Source of the DNA: Porphyromonadaceae bacterium UBA7555
GTDB lineage: Bacteria > Bacteroidota > Bacteroidia > Bacteroidales > Muribaculaceae
Length of the DNA: 44,442 bases
Reading direction: 5' to 3'
Assembly (NCBI GenBank): GCA_002478045.1
Contig: DLLT01000058.1
Span: forward strand, 1-44,442
The notes under the pieces were generated by a model that saw only the letters and a program-made list of their open reading frames with translations, made no database searches and had not been told where the DNA came from. Shown in pieces: positions 1-8,475 of this stretch. Position 1 is the stretch's first letter; every line of letters starts with the position of its first letter. Position numbers and translations under genes: made by a program.

Positions 1-244
1 ACGGAACTACGCCGCTGCCCCCGTTTGTGTTGAACGTATTGGTACTTATGATATCTGCTCCGGCATCGAGATAGGCATTGTGCAATGCCGTCACCGTCTC
101 GGGACGTACGAGACATAGAAGGTCGGCCATCGGCAGGTGTGCCGCAGCGGAGGCCTCGGTAAGCATGGTCGCTGTAGCCCCATCAAGCACCGAAGTGCGC
201 GTTCGCAGGATTTCGGCTATGCTGTCGGTAGCCGGTACGTTCAT
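1..244 (-). CDS. metH: Homocysteine S-methyltransferase domain, MetH-type (partial, C-terminus beyond the left edge)
   Basis: Only the first 81 codons are in the window. The reading shows a VLDGA motif near residue 20, then a stretch ending RPETVTALHNAYLDAGAD and ISTNTFNTN, the pattern of the N-terminal homocysteine-binding barrel of cobalamin-dependent methionine synthase and related S-methyltransferases, which move a methyl group to homocysteine in the cytoplasm. The ATG at 244-242 overlaps the TGA of the upstream ssb gene (ATGA), so the two are translationally coupled. The usual GAMGT loop reads GATAT here, which is a divergence from standard MetH. Because the rest is missing, a stand-alone or split methyltransferase cannot be excluded. 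Confidence 0.75.
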   Translation of the reverse strand, partial: MNVPATDSIAEILRTRTSVLDGATATMLTEASAAAHLPMADLLCLVRPETVTALHNAYLDAGADIISTNTFNTNGGSGVVP

Positions 245-561
245 TTGAGCAGGTCGAAGCTATCGACGTATATCTCGGTGATAGTGTGCTTGATAGTGTT
301 GCGGTCTTCCCAATAGCGGGTGCGGATTTTGCCTTCGATGAGCAGGCGCGACCCTTTGCGTATGTATTTCTCTGCAAATTCGGCATTGGCATCCCACATC
401 ACGATATTGTGCCACTCGGTGCGGTCGGGCAATTGTGAGCCGTCAGGCATACGGCGACCGCGTTCGGTGGTGGCCATGGTGAAGGATGCCACGGGGCGTG
501 TCTCCACATAGCGGATTTTGGGGTCGGCGCCCACGTATCCCATAAGTATGGCTTTGTTCAT
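241..561 (-). CDS. ssb: Single-stranded DNA-binding protein, short form
   Basis: This 106-residue protein is essentially one OB fold. It starts MNKAILMGYVGADPKIRY, has the ASFTMATTE strand, the TEWHNIVMW core motif and the KGSRLLIEGKIRTR strand typical of bacterial SSB, which coats single-stranded DNA during replication and repair. It stops right after the fold (VDSFDLLK) and has neither the glycine/proline-rich linker nor the acidic DDDIPF-like tip that recruits partner proteins in full-length SSB of about 150-180 residues. Its stop codon overlaps the start of the MetH-like gene. It may be an accessory SSB rather than the essential copy (inference). Confidence 0.9.
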   Translation of the reverse strand: MNKAILMGYVGADPKIRYVETRPVASFTMATTERGRRMPDGSQLPDRTEWHNIVMWDANAEFAEKYIRKGSRLLIEGKIRTRYWEDRNTIKHTITEIYVDSFDLLK

Positions 562-642
562 ATTTCCGGTCTTGTTTTTGGAGAAATGGAAAAGTGTATC
601 GGATGTTGTTTCCGGGAAGATGTAGGGAGCATTATAAGTTGC

Positions 643-1482
643 TTATTCTTCTGTCGAATGGTACTGCACCAATCCGGGCATAGAATATCGTGCCACCTTT
701 TCTATGGTGGCGCCGAAATCGGTGGCCACCTTGCGCAGTATGTCCTCGTAAAGTACGCACGTTGAGCCTACAAGGCTCAGCGGGTGGTTGCGATAGTCGT
801 ATTGAGAAATATTGCGCTCAAAGAATTTCATGAGCGAATGATATACAAGGTCGTATACATACTTATGGTCAAGGTGTTCGTGGAGGAAGAATGCGTATTG
901 AGCCAGCGTGCGGTTGGGTAGTGTGTTTGTGTACACTTGGTCCAGTAGGACATTGGCCGTGGTCTGATACTTTTCGTAGAAAGCGGCGCACAACTCGGGC
1001 GGCGCCAATTCCTTGAGCATATCGGCGATGAACAGCTTGCCCATATACGAATTGCTGCCCTCGTCGCCGAGGATAAAGCCCAGCGGACGGACGTTTTTGG
1101 TGATTTCGTGGCCGTCGTACATGCAGGTATTTGAGCCCGTTCCGAGGATGCACGCCAAGCCCGGCTTGCGCACCAGCAGTCCGCGAGCGGCGCCCAAGAG
1201 GTCGCTGTGTATTGTCACCGGGGTCTTGAACTGCGCCACCAAAGACGATTCCATCACCTTGTTTTTCTCGTAATTGGCGCATCCGGCGCCATAGAAATAG
1301 ACGTGCTCCCAACGGCGGCGGAAGAATGCGTCGGGCAATTCGAGACGTATAGAGTGCGAGATTTCGCGGCGTGTCTGAAAAAACGGGTTGATGCCGGTAG
1401 TGAAAGCGTGTTCCACCACCTTGGCTCCGTCTACAAGCGCCCATTCGGTGCGTGTACTGCTGCTTTCGGCTATAATTTTCAC
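643..1482 (-). CDS. BadF/BadG/BcrA/BcrD-family ATPase, probable N-acetylglucosamine-type sugar kinase
   Basis: The 279-residue product has the ASKHA-fold kinase signature: an N-terminal phosphate loop (residues 1-20, IAESSSTRTEWALVDG), a GAGC motif, an ILGTGSNT second phosphate loop near residue 113 and a GDEGS motif near residue 139. The family includes human NAGK and bacterial GlcNAc/MurNAc kinases, so phosphorylation of an amino sugar in the cytoplasm is the most likely role. The substrate is not fixed by the sequence. The gene sits next to a cluster of secreted cell-wall hydrolases, which fits amino-sugar salvage (inference). A TAACTTTG -7 element lies at 1543-1550. A 36-bp terminator palindrome separates it from the hydrolase cluster. 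Confidence 0.8.
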   Translation of the reverse strand: MKIIAESSSTRTEWALVDGAKVVEHAFTTGINPFFQTRREISHSIRLELPDAFFRRRWEHVYFYGAGCANYEKNKVMESSLVAQFKTPVTIHSDLLGAARGLLVRKPGLACILGTGSNTCMYDGHEITKNVRPLGFILGDEGSNSYMGKLFIADMLKELAPPELCAAFYEKYQTTANVLLDQVYTNTLPNRTLAQYAFFLHEHLDHKYVYDLVYHSLMKFFERNISQYDYRNHPLSLVGSTCVLYEDILRKVATDFGATIEKVARYSMPGLVQYHSTEE

Positions 1483-1542
1483 GATATGTAAGATTTTATT
1501 TGCTTGGTTAGGCCTCCCGGGTTACATCCCTCAGGCCTCTTG

Positions 1543-1550
1543 CAAAGTTA
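1543..1550 (-). promoter_or_regulatory. -7 promoter element of the sugar-kinase gene
   Basis: The minus strand reads TAACTTTG, an exact match to the Bacteroidetes -7 consensus TANNTTTG, about 60 bases before the kinase start. No TTTG is found at the usual -33 spacing, so this is a half-match. Confidence 0.5.
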
Positions 1551-1610
1551 AGCATTATCTGTCACACTCCCGCCTTCCTCGCCCGAAAATGTGCTGAAAT
1601 GCCAATAATA

Positions 1611-1646
1611 TACGCGGTGCTGTGCAAATTTGCACAGCACCGCGTA
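1611..1646 (-). terminator. 36-bp perfect palindrome, terminator of the amidase cluster
   Basis: Two 18-base arms (1611-1628 and 1629-1646) are exact reverse complements with no spacer. The hairpin lies 49 bases past the stop of the amidase gene and is followed on the minus strand by an AT-rich but not T-only stretch. It very probably ends the cell-wall hydrolase transcript. Confidence 0.75.
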
Positions 1647-1695
1647 GGGGATGGGCCTGCTTTGCGGGCAGGGTCGGTTGCGTTGATGGATGGTC

Positions 1696-4116
1696 TTAGC
1701 GGACGGAGGCCTTGGTGGCGGCGGCTCCGACGCGGACGATGTAGATGCCGGCGGAGGGTACTTCGACAGTGGCGGCACCGTAGGCATCGGTGGCTTTGGT
1801 GGCTACCAGTGTGCCATCGATGGCGTAGATGTCCACTCTGGTCGACGGTCGCGCATCGGCTACGAGTACGCGTCGGCCATCGATACGTACTGCAAAGGAT
1901 GCTTCGACATCGGCTGTGATGTCATTCACGCCGCCCGATCCTTGACGGAAGGTGATGTTGTCGAGGTTGAAGGCGCCGTTTTGGGTGATGGGGCTTTTTT
2001 GCTGTACGACTTTGATTTCGCTGAGCAGGAAGGGGCAGAAGTCTTTTTCGAGGTTGTCGAGGGTGACTTCGCGGTATTGCCATCCGATGAAGTCGAGATT
2101 GCAGACTTTCTTGTACTTGATATTTGTGCCGGAGGCTACGCCCACATATAGTTCGTGGTTGTTGAAGTCGCCGTTGATGTACATGCCAAGGATGTCATTG
2201 GTGTTGTAGGCATGGGGTTCGCCGGTGTATTTCCAGACGATGGAGCCGCCGTGGCTGTCGGCAAATTTGTAGACGAAGCGTCCGGATGCTTTGCCGAAGA
2301 GCTTGGCGGCGGTGGAGCGTGTGGCAGTGGGGTTGGCGGCTGTTCCGGAGGTCTGTTCGGGGTCGGCGGTGAAGTTGACGGCTGTTTCGAAGTCTTCGAC
2401 GGTGGTCTGTTCGACTTCGGCGGTGGCGTCTACGGCGGTGAAATCGAATTCAATGTCATTGCCCAGTGGAAGTGACTCGGTGTCGCGGAGTGCGCCCGAT
2501 AGCTTGACGTGATATTTTTCGCCCGGGACAAGGTCGCCGGTGACGGCGAATATGGCGTTGCCGTATCCGTTGGACAGTCGGTTGAACTTGGAGGTGCGCT
2601 TGTTGACGGCCACCTCGTTGCCTTTGCTGTCGGTGATGGACATCATATCGTAGACGCCGTTGGAGTTGATGGTCTTGTCAAAGCGGAATTCCAGTGTGGG
2701 TGATACGTAGTGTACCGTGCCGCCGTCGGCGGGGAATTGGTCGATGAGTTCGAGACGGTCGCGATTCTTGGTGGTGAAGGAGAATGTCAGAGGCTGCTCC
2801 ATTTGCGGATGGCTGTAGCGGCTGTCTGTGGTCTTGGCCGAAGCGTCAATGGTGACGGTGTATGTGGTGTTTCGCTCCAGTGATAGTTCGGGTACGAAGC
2901 TCGCCTTGTGGTAGCTTTCGCTGAACACGAAGTAGCCTTTGACTTCGGGGGTGATGCTAAATGCTTTCTCGAAGGATTCTTGATCTACATCGGTGTTGAA
3001 TTCAAAGTCTATGGACGATGAGCATGATACAAGTTCGCCTTCGGCCGGTGCGGGGTAGTGCTTGGTGATGGCGAGGGGATATTCGCGTTTGAGCATCATC
3101 GCGAAGTCCTGATAGGTGATGTCGTTGGCGACGACGGTGACGGTTTTGTCTTCGGTGTAGTAGTCGTCACGGCTGACGCGTACTGTGTATGTGCCGGGGG
3201 TGACGTTGCGGAAGGCGTACACGCCGTTGTACATATCGTCGGTGGTGCGGGTTTGGATGGTCTTGCCTGCGGCGTCAATGAGTTGGACGTAAGCGCCGTT
3301 GACGGGGGCGTTGTTGTCGCGTCCGTACATGGTGAAGTTGGCGGGGTAGAGCTTTTCGCGCAGGTTGTGGTCATCGTAGATGATGCCGGCGATGTTGCCG
3401 GTGACGAATTTGTCTTCCGTATCATAGTATTCCATAATGGATTTGACAAAGAGCCAAGCTTCAATCCAGTTGTAGTCGTCGTTCATCAGGCGGTGTGCCT
3501 CGGGGCGGTGTTCGTGCATCGAGCCTTCGGAGAGCAGGCCTACGGTGTAGAGTGTACGGAGTACGCCCAGGCCGCCTTGCCACATGTTCTGGTAGAAGGT
3601 GAGGTCACCTGCCACGTATTCGGTGTCGCGTGTCCAGATGGCCAGCTTGCGACTGTGGAGATTTTTCCATACGATTTTGCTCAGGGTTATGTTTTCGGGG
3701 TATCGCGGTGTGCCTATGGTGCTCTCGCGATAGAGCATCAGCGGATAGTTGACATTCTCGCCGGCGTTGGAGTGTATCGAGAAGAAAAGGTCGACACCCA
3801 GCGCGTTGGCTTCGGCGGCAATGCCGCTGAGGCTTCGGTCGTCGGCTTGGGTATTCTTGATGCGCGACAGGTATGGCGTGGCACCCAGAGAGTCCAGTAT
3901 ATGATACATGTGGAGACCTTTGTAGAGGTTCGATTTGGACTCCCAGTATCCGAGCGTGTCGTTTTGTTCGAAGGGATAAATTTTTATGGGTCGGTCGTCA
4001 GAGGTGTAGCCACCGTGTCCGGGGTTGATGTAAATTTTGAGGTCGGACATACGCTTGGCGTATGCTCCGGAAGCGATGACGAGCGCTCCCAACAGCAATA
4101 ATATAATGCGTTTCAT
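1696..4116 (-). CDS. Secreted N-acetylmuramoyl-L-alanine amidase (amidase_3) with Ig-like domains and type IX-like tail, module 1
   Basis: Read from the start at 4116 the product has 806 residues with a signal peptide at 1-20. An amidase_3 domain follows (about 25-235) with zinc and catalytic positions H34 (NPGHGG), E59 (YWESKSN), H115 (FSIHSNA) and E197 (LSEGSMH); such enzymes cut the MurNAc-L-alanine bond of peptidoglycan. Next come a carboxypeptidase-regulatory-like beta domain (PGTYTVRVSRDDYY), two Big_5-type Ig-like domains and a carbohydrate-binding-like beta region. The C-terminal module resembles a type IX sorting tail (VDIYAIDGTLVA, GIYIVRVG) but lacks the usual NP motif. An ATG at 4128 would add four residues. 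Upstream codons before that overlap the propeller gene and are rejected. It is a paralogue of the protein at 5121-7532. Confidence 0.85.
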   Translation of the reverse strand: MKRIILLLLGALVIASGAYAKRMSDLKIYINPGHGGYTSDDRPIKIYPFEQNDTLGYWESKSNLYKGLHMYHILDSLGATPYLSRIKNTQADDRSLSGIAAEANALGVDLFFSIHSNAGENVNYPLMLYRESTIGTPRYPENITLSKIVWKNLHSRKLAIWTRDTEYVAGDLTFYQNMWQGGLGVLRTLYTVGLLSEGSMHEHRPEAHRLMNDDYNWIEAWLFVKSIMEYYDTEDKFVTGNIAGIIYDDHNLREKLYPANFTMYGRDNNAPVNGAYVQLIDAAGKTIQTRTTDDMYNGVYAFRNVTPGTYTVRVSRDDYYTEDKTVTVVANDITYQDFAMMLKREYPLAITKHYPAPAEGELVSCSSSIDFEFNTDVDQESFEKAFSITPEVKGYFVFSESYHKASFVPELSLERNTTYTVTIDASAKTTDSRYSHPQMEQPLTFSFTTKNRDRLELIDQFPADGGTVHYVSPTLEFRFDKTINSNGVYDMMSITDSKGNEVAVNKRTSKFNRLSNGYGNAIFAVTGDLVPGEKYHVKLSGALRDTESLPLGNDIEFDFTAVDATAEVEQTTVEDFETAVNFTADPEQTSGTAANPTATRSTAAKLFGKASGRFVYKFADSHGGSIVWKYTGEPHAYNTNDILGMYINGDFNNHELYVGVASGTNIKYKKVCNLDFIGWQYREVTLDNLEKDFCPFLLSEIKVVQQKSPITQNGAFNLDNITFRQGSGGVNDITADVEASFAVRIDGRRVLVADARPSTRVDIYAIDGTLVATKATDAYGAATVEVPSAGIYIVRVGAAATKASVR

Positions 4117-4151
4117 TTGTATAGTCATTGTTAGGGGTGTGCTTACGATTG

Positions 4152-4994
4152 TCATTCGCTTACTTGGATGAGGTACATATTTCCTTGCAGGTCGGAGTAT
4201 ACGATTTTGCCGGCGGCGGCAGCGGCTTCGCTCACGAGTGTGTCGGCATCGGTGATGTCGGTGGTTTGGCCGGTGGCGGTGTCCGCGATGCATAGTTTGC
4301 TGTCAAGCACGACGTATCCGTCGTCATGGGTGACCACGAAAGCGACCATATTGTCGGACAGCCAAGCGGGGAAGTCTCCTTTTGCGGCGATGCGCTTCGG
4401 ATGTGAACCATCGGCATTGGCTACGAATACGCCCTCGAAAGGTTCGCAGAACAGCAGATGTGTACCGTCGGGCGAGAGCGAGGCCCAGAGGTAGGAGTGA
4501 GCATCGGCCAAGGGGTTGACCTTGGTGGTGACGCCGTTGTGGCATAGTACGATGTCGCGGTAGTTGGCAAAGGCGTAGTTGTCTTTGGCGCTGACGGCGT
4601 TGAGGTTGGACGGCGCTTTGCGGCTGTATGATTGCAGTTTGATGGGTGCGGCGTTCTTGGTTATGTCGCAACTGCGTACATCGTGGCACAGCAGTCCGTC
4701 AATGACGGTTGCAGTACGGTAGAACACTTTGGTACCGGTGGCATTGAATATGGGGGCAAAACCGGCGGCGGCATCTGTGTCGATAGTGGCAATGCTGCCT
4801 GTGGTCAAGTCAATGGATTTTAGCCCGGTGTGATCCTGAGTGCTGAATAGTAGAGTTTTTCCGTCAGGGCTGAGGACGGGGTGGTGCGACCCTTCGGGGG
4901 TCTCGATTCGTTGAGGTGCCGAGACGGTGATGGCGGCAGCCGAGACGGCTGCGCCAAGTATTGCTGCGGCAAGAAGGATGTGTCTCTTCATCAA
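4152..4994 (-). CDS. TolB-like beta-propeller protein, secreted, module 1
   Basis: The 280-residue product begins with a hydrophobic export signal (about 1-21, AAAILGAAVSAAA) and then carries repeated WD40-like/PD40 blades with the hallmark SPDGKTLLF (about residue 43) and LSPDGTHLLF. This fold is known from TolB and usually serves protein binding. No catalytic residues are apparent. It is a close paralogue of the 7574-8305 product: both begin the mature part with a VSAPR/VSAPQ-like stretch followed by PVLS.DG. The gap to the next gene in the transcript, the module 1 amidase, is about 23-35 bases, so the two are co-transcribed. It may act as a partner or inhibitor of that amidase (inference). 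Confidence 0.75.
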   Translation of the reverse strand: MMKRHILLAAAILGAAVSAAAITVSAPQRIETPEGSHHPVLSPDGKTLLFSTQDHTGLKSIDLTTGSIATIDTDAAAGFAPIFNATGTKVFYRTATVIDGLLCHDVRSCDITKNAAPIKLQSYSRKAPSNLNAVSAKDNYAFANYRDIVLCHNGVTTKVNPLADAHSYLWASLSPDGTHLLFCEPFEGVFVANADGSHPKRIAAKGDFPAWLSDNMVAFVVTHDDGYVVLDSKLCIADTATGQTTDITDADTLVSEAAAAAGKIVYSDLQGNMYLIQVSE

Positions 4995-5051
4995 TGAAGT
5001 GTTTGGAAGTGTGTATATTGTGTATTATCGTGATTATGCTTTCTCCTTATA

Positions 5052-5072
5052 GTCCCTAAGAACCTTAGGGAC
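5052..5072 (-). terminator. Hairpin between the two amidase/propeller modules
   Basis: GTCCCTAAG and CTTAGGGAC form a 9-bp perfect stem with a 3-base loop, 49 bases past the module 2 amidase stop. There is no T-run, so it may be a partial terminator or an mRNA-stability element between the two modules. Confidence 0.5.
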
Positions 5073-5120
5073 ATAATTGCCCCTAAAGTCCTTAGAGTTG
5101 ATAGGAGGATAAGATGTGTA

Positions 5121-7532
5121 TCAGTGTTTTATTAGGACTTTGCGTGTGGATTGTCCTGTGCCGCTGCTGATGATGGCGAAGTATGCTCCGTCTGCGATTT
5201 CGCTGACGTTGAGCACGTTTCCTTCAGTCCGGGCCACTGTGATACCGGAGGCATTGACAAGGCGTATTCCGGTGATGAGGAAGTCGGCATTGGCTACGAG
5301 ATATTCGCCGGCGGGGTTTGGATGTACGGTCAGCGAGGTACATTCGATGTCTTCGACTGCGCCGCTACCCAGATAGTTGATGTCGTCTATGGCGAAGGTG
5401 CCGGCGGCGCTCATCTGCGAGGGATTTTGCACGAGCTTGATGCCGGTGAGTTGAGCGTCAGCCTCAACGTTTACCGGGATTTCGAAGTAGCGCCATCCCA
5501 GGAAGTCCATATCGCAGACGTATGTATAGGTGGTTGATATACCGGAGGTCAGTTCGAGGTAAAGTTTGTTTGCGGTGAGGTCGCCATTGATATGTACGCC
5601 CACTTTTTCGCCGGCTTTGACGACCTGGGGTGCGCTTTGGGCACGTTCCCATAGGATTTCGCCGCCTTCGGTGTCCTTGAATTTGTAGGTGAAGCCGATG
5701 GCTTTGCCTACGAGCGGATTGGCGGCCGCGGCTACGTTTTGGCTTTCGACGTTTAGACTGCCCACTTCGGCCATAGTGTAGTCGGCGGGTGTCTCCATAT
5801 TGTCAATAATGCTTTGTCCGGCAGCGTGGTCGGCTGCATCAACGGCTGTAAATGTGACGTTGACGGGCTCTTGCAGTGTAATGCCGTTCTTGTCGGCAAA
5901 TTCGCGTGCAAGTGTTAGGGTGTATGTCTCGCCTATGGTAAGGCTCTTGAGGAAGGGTATGCGGAAGAATCCGTAAGCGGCACCGGCCTTGGAGTTGGTC
6001 ATTTTGCGCTTATTGAAGCTGACGCTGTTGCCCTTGCTGTCTTTGCAGGTGATTTGGTTGAGGATGGGGGCAACGTTGGGCATCAGGTCAAAGCGGAATT
6101 CGATGGCGGCATTGGCATAGTGTACCTTCTCGTCCTGTTTGGGGAATTGACCGAGGATCTTCATATAATTGAAATTGGCGGTCATAAACGAGAACGTGAA
6201 AGGTTTCTCCATATTCATATTGTCCGGGTGCTTGGCCTCGGTGGATATGGTGACGGTGTATTTAGTATTGGTGCTGTAGGCTTCCGAGGGGGTGAATATC
6301 AGACGGTGGTTGGTGTCTTCCCAGGAGAATGTTCCGGCAGCGGCGGGTGAGATGCTGAAGGCTTTTTCGGCGCTCTCGGTGTCCATGTCCCAGTTGAAGT
6401 CGATTATGACGGGGCTGTTGCATAGTACGGGTTCGTCCCCGTCTTTCCACATAGGCGAGTAAGCTACGACTTCGGGTGGGGTGCTGCGGATTTTGTTCAT
6501 CTGCAGGTTTGCGTAAGTGATCTCGTCGGCTACGACATCAATCTCGGTGCTTAGGGCGTAGTGGGTGTCGCAGGTAGCCTTGACGGTGTAATGTCCGGGG
6601 GCGACTTTGCGGAATAGATAGAAGCCGTTGAGGTGCTTGGTCTCAGTGGTATAGGTGTCTACAACGTTGCCCGAGGCATCAATGAGCTCGACCTTGGCGC
6701 CCTGTATTGTTGCGTACCAGTCTTCACCAAATCTCAGGTAGCTGCCGTCGCGCGGAGTGCGGTTGTCGTTTAGGCGGCCGGCTACTACGCCGTATGATAC
6801 GCCGGGCTGACTGAAGTACTCGTCGATGGCTTTGCGGAAATGCCAGGCTTCCATCCAGCAGAAGTCCTTGTTCATCAGACGGTATGTCTCGGGAATATAG
6901 TCGTGGAACGAGCCTTCGGAGAGCATGCTTACGCGAGTGTTGCCGCGCAATACACCCAGCCCGGCGCCGCCCCATGTGGGATAGAAGCTGAAGTCGCCGC
7001 GGCAGTTTATGTTGGTGCTGGTCCAGTATGTAGCCTTGTTCTGTAGCAGGTATTTGTTGAGAATTTTGGCGATGACGTCCGAGTTCGGAATCACCGGCTG
7101 GTTGTCATATCCGCGGTACAGCATCAGCGGGAAATTGCGGCGTGCCTCGGTACCGGTGGCGTTGGAGTGTATAGAGAAGAATATATCAGCGCCGCTGTTG
7201 TTGCTCAGGTTGACGATGGTGGACAGCGGCAGGTCATCGTCCGAGGTGTTGGTGATGCGTGATATTTCCACGTCATAGCCTTTTTCGAGCAGCATGTCGC
7301 GTAGTGCAAGCCCTTTTTCGAGGTTCGAATTTGATTCCCAATATCCTTCGGGGTCACCTTGTGCGTAAGGTGCGATGACTACGTTTCGGTCGTCTGCATC
7401 GTGTCCGCCGTGTCCGGGATTGATGTATACTTTGATTTTCTTGGTATTTTGTGCCGAAGCGGGGGTGGCGAAGAGGGTGCCCATAGATACCATCGACACC
7501 AGAGCGGCAGCAAATATTTTGGAGTATTTCAT
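5121..7532 (-). CDS. Secreted N-acetylmuramoyl-L-alanine amidase (amidase_3) with Ig-like domains and type IX sorting tail, module 2
   Basis: The 803-residue product has a signal peptide (1-28, ending PASAQ). The amidase_3 domain spans about 33-240, with H41 (NPGHGG), E66 (YWESNSN), H122 (FSIHSNA) and E206 (LSEGSFH) as predicted zinc and catalytic residues. It should hydrolyse the MurNAc-L-alanine bond. A regulatory-like beta domain (PGHYTVKATCDTHY), two Big_5-type domains (YSPMWKDGDEP and ILGQFPKQDE starts) and a carbohydrate-binding-like region follow. The end is a canonical type IX sorting domain (LTVHPNPAGEYL, final KVLIKH), so delivery across the outer membrane to the surface or medium is expected. 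Domain order matches the 1696-4116 product throughout, showing tandem duplication. Confidence 0.88.
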   Translation of the reverse strand: MKYSKIFAAALVSMVSMGTLFATPASAQNTKKIKVYINPGHGGHDADDRNVVIAPYAQGDPEGYWESNSNLEKGLALRDMLLEKGYDVEISRITNTSDDDLPLSTIVNLSNNSGADIFFSIHSNATGTEARRNFPLMLYRGYDNQPVIPNSDVIAKILNKYLLQNKATYWTSTNINCRGDFSFYPTWGGAGLGVLRGNTRVSMLSEGSFHDYIPETYRLMNKDFCWMEAWHFRKAIDEYFSQPGVSYGVVAGRLNDNRTPRDGSYLRFGEDWYATIQGAKVELIDASGNVVDTYTTETKHLNGFYLFRKVAPGHYTVKATCDTHYALSTEIDVVADEITYANLQMNKIRSTPPEVVAYSPMWKDGDEPVLCNSPVIIDFNWDMDTESAEKAFSISPAAAGTFSWEDTNHRLIFTPSEAYSTNTKYTVTISTEAKHPDNMNMEKPFTFSFMTANFNYMKILGQFPKQDEKVHYANAAIEFRFDLMPNVAPILNQITCKDSKGNSVSFNKRKMTNSKAGAAYGFFRIPFLKSLTIGETYTLTLAREFADKNGITLQEPVNVTFTAVDAADHAAGQSIIDNMETPADYTMAEVGSLNVESQNVAAAANPLVGKAIGFTYKFKDTEGGEILWERAQSAPQVVKAGEKVGVHINGDLTANKLYLELTSGISTTYTYVCDMDFLGWRYFEIPVNVEADAQLTGIKLVQNPSQMSAAGTFAIDDINYLGSGAVEDIECTSLTVHPNPAGEYLVANADFLITGIRLVNASGITVARTEGNVLNVSEIADGAYFAIISSGTGQSTRKVLIKH

Positions 7533-7573
7533 AATGCCTTAAAGTGTTTCGGGGGTGTGTATAATGGTATGTA

Positions 7574-8305
7574 TTACTTGAGGGTCACAGTCATCTCGTA
7601 GAGGCGTCCGTCGATTGTGTTGTAGACCACGCGATTGATGCTGATGGCTGCGGCCGGGTTCATGCTCATTGATTCGGGCTTGGTGAGTTCTTGCACCTGT
7701 GCGCCATCGGCGCTGAGCAGCACAATCTGCGAGGACATGTATTGGTGTCCGTCGTCTTTAGCGTTCATGGCCACGATATGGTTGTTGCCGTACCATACTG
7801 GGGCTTCGTACTTGCCGGGGTGGCTGAGGACGTTGCCTTTGAGATCGGTTATATATATGCCTTTGCCGGCGGCTACAAACATCACCTTGGTACCGTCTGG
7901 CGACAGCGAAGGCCAGCAGTATCCGGCATAGCACTTTACGGGAGTGTATTCGTGAATGGTGCCGTTGACTGTAATAATCAGTTTGGAGCCTTTGACACTT
8001 ACGGCGGTGCCGGTCGTGGGTTGGGCGGTGGAGACTTTATCGCCTATGAAGCGTGCGCGGAAGGCCTCGGGACGCGTGGCGGTCACTGCCTTGGTGGCTC
8101 CGGATGCGTAGTCATAGACGCGCAGATCCGAGTAATCAGCCTTGCTGAACATCAGTTGTGTACCATCGGCGCTGAGTACCGGGTAGTACATCTCGCTTTG
8201 CGTGCCTTTAAGCAACGGGCGCGGTGCGGACACTTCGGCGATTTGAGCCTGTGCCCAGACGCAGGCTGTGAAAGCCAAGGCGCTTAGCAGGATTTTTCTT
8301 CTCAT
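7574..8305 (-). CDS. TolB-like beta-propeller protein, secreted, module 2
   Basis: This 243-residue protein has an N-terminal export signal (about 1-20, ALAFTACVWAQA) and propeller blades with LSADGTQLMFS (about residue 45) and LSPDGTKVMFV. It parallels the 4152-4994 protein in length, blade order and the VSAPR start of the mature chain, and precedes the module 2 amidase by 41 bases, as its paralogue precedes amidase 1. No enzyme motif is visible. A role as a periplasmic or surface partner of the amidase is inferred from the conserved gene pairing only. Confidence 0.72.
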   Translation of the reverse strand: MRRKILLSALAFTACVWAQAQIAEVSAPRPLLKGTQSEMYYPVLSADGTQLMFSKADYSDLRVYDYASGATKAVTATRPEAFRARFIGDKVSTAQPTTGTAVSVKGSKLIITVNGTIHEYTPVKCYAGYCWPSLSPDGTKVMFVAAGKGIYITDLKGNVLSHPGKYEAPVWYGNNHIVAMNAKDDGHQYMSSQIVLLSADGAQVQELTKPESMSMNPAAAISINRVVYNTIDGRLYEMTVTLK

Positions 8306-8475
8306 GTGGTTATGGGGTATTATATTTTTGATTTTTACTATTGTGCTGTTGTTGTGCTTTGATGCCGGACGCGTCTCGTAGGCTTGATATTGAGCGTTAT
8401 TGGTCGTCTTTGTTAGGCCGTAGGTTTAGTCCTAAATCAATGGTTCCGGCTATGCTTGAACGATTTTGTCTGGTG

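Noticed and set aside
3058..4101. Plus-strand frame of 347 codons opposite amidase module 1
   Set aside because: Antisense to a gene with signal peptide and full catalytic motifs.
4117..4293. N-terminal extension of the module 1 amidase to 4293
   Set aside because: The extra residues are H/R-rich and overlap the propeller gene in another frame; the signal peptide starts at 4116.
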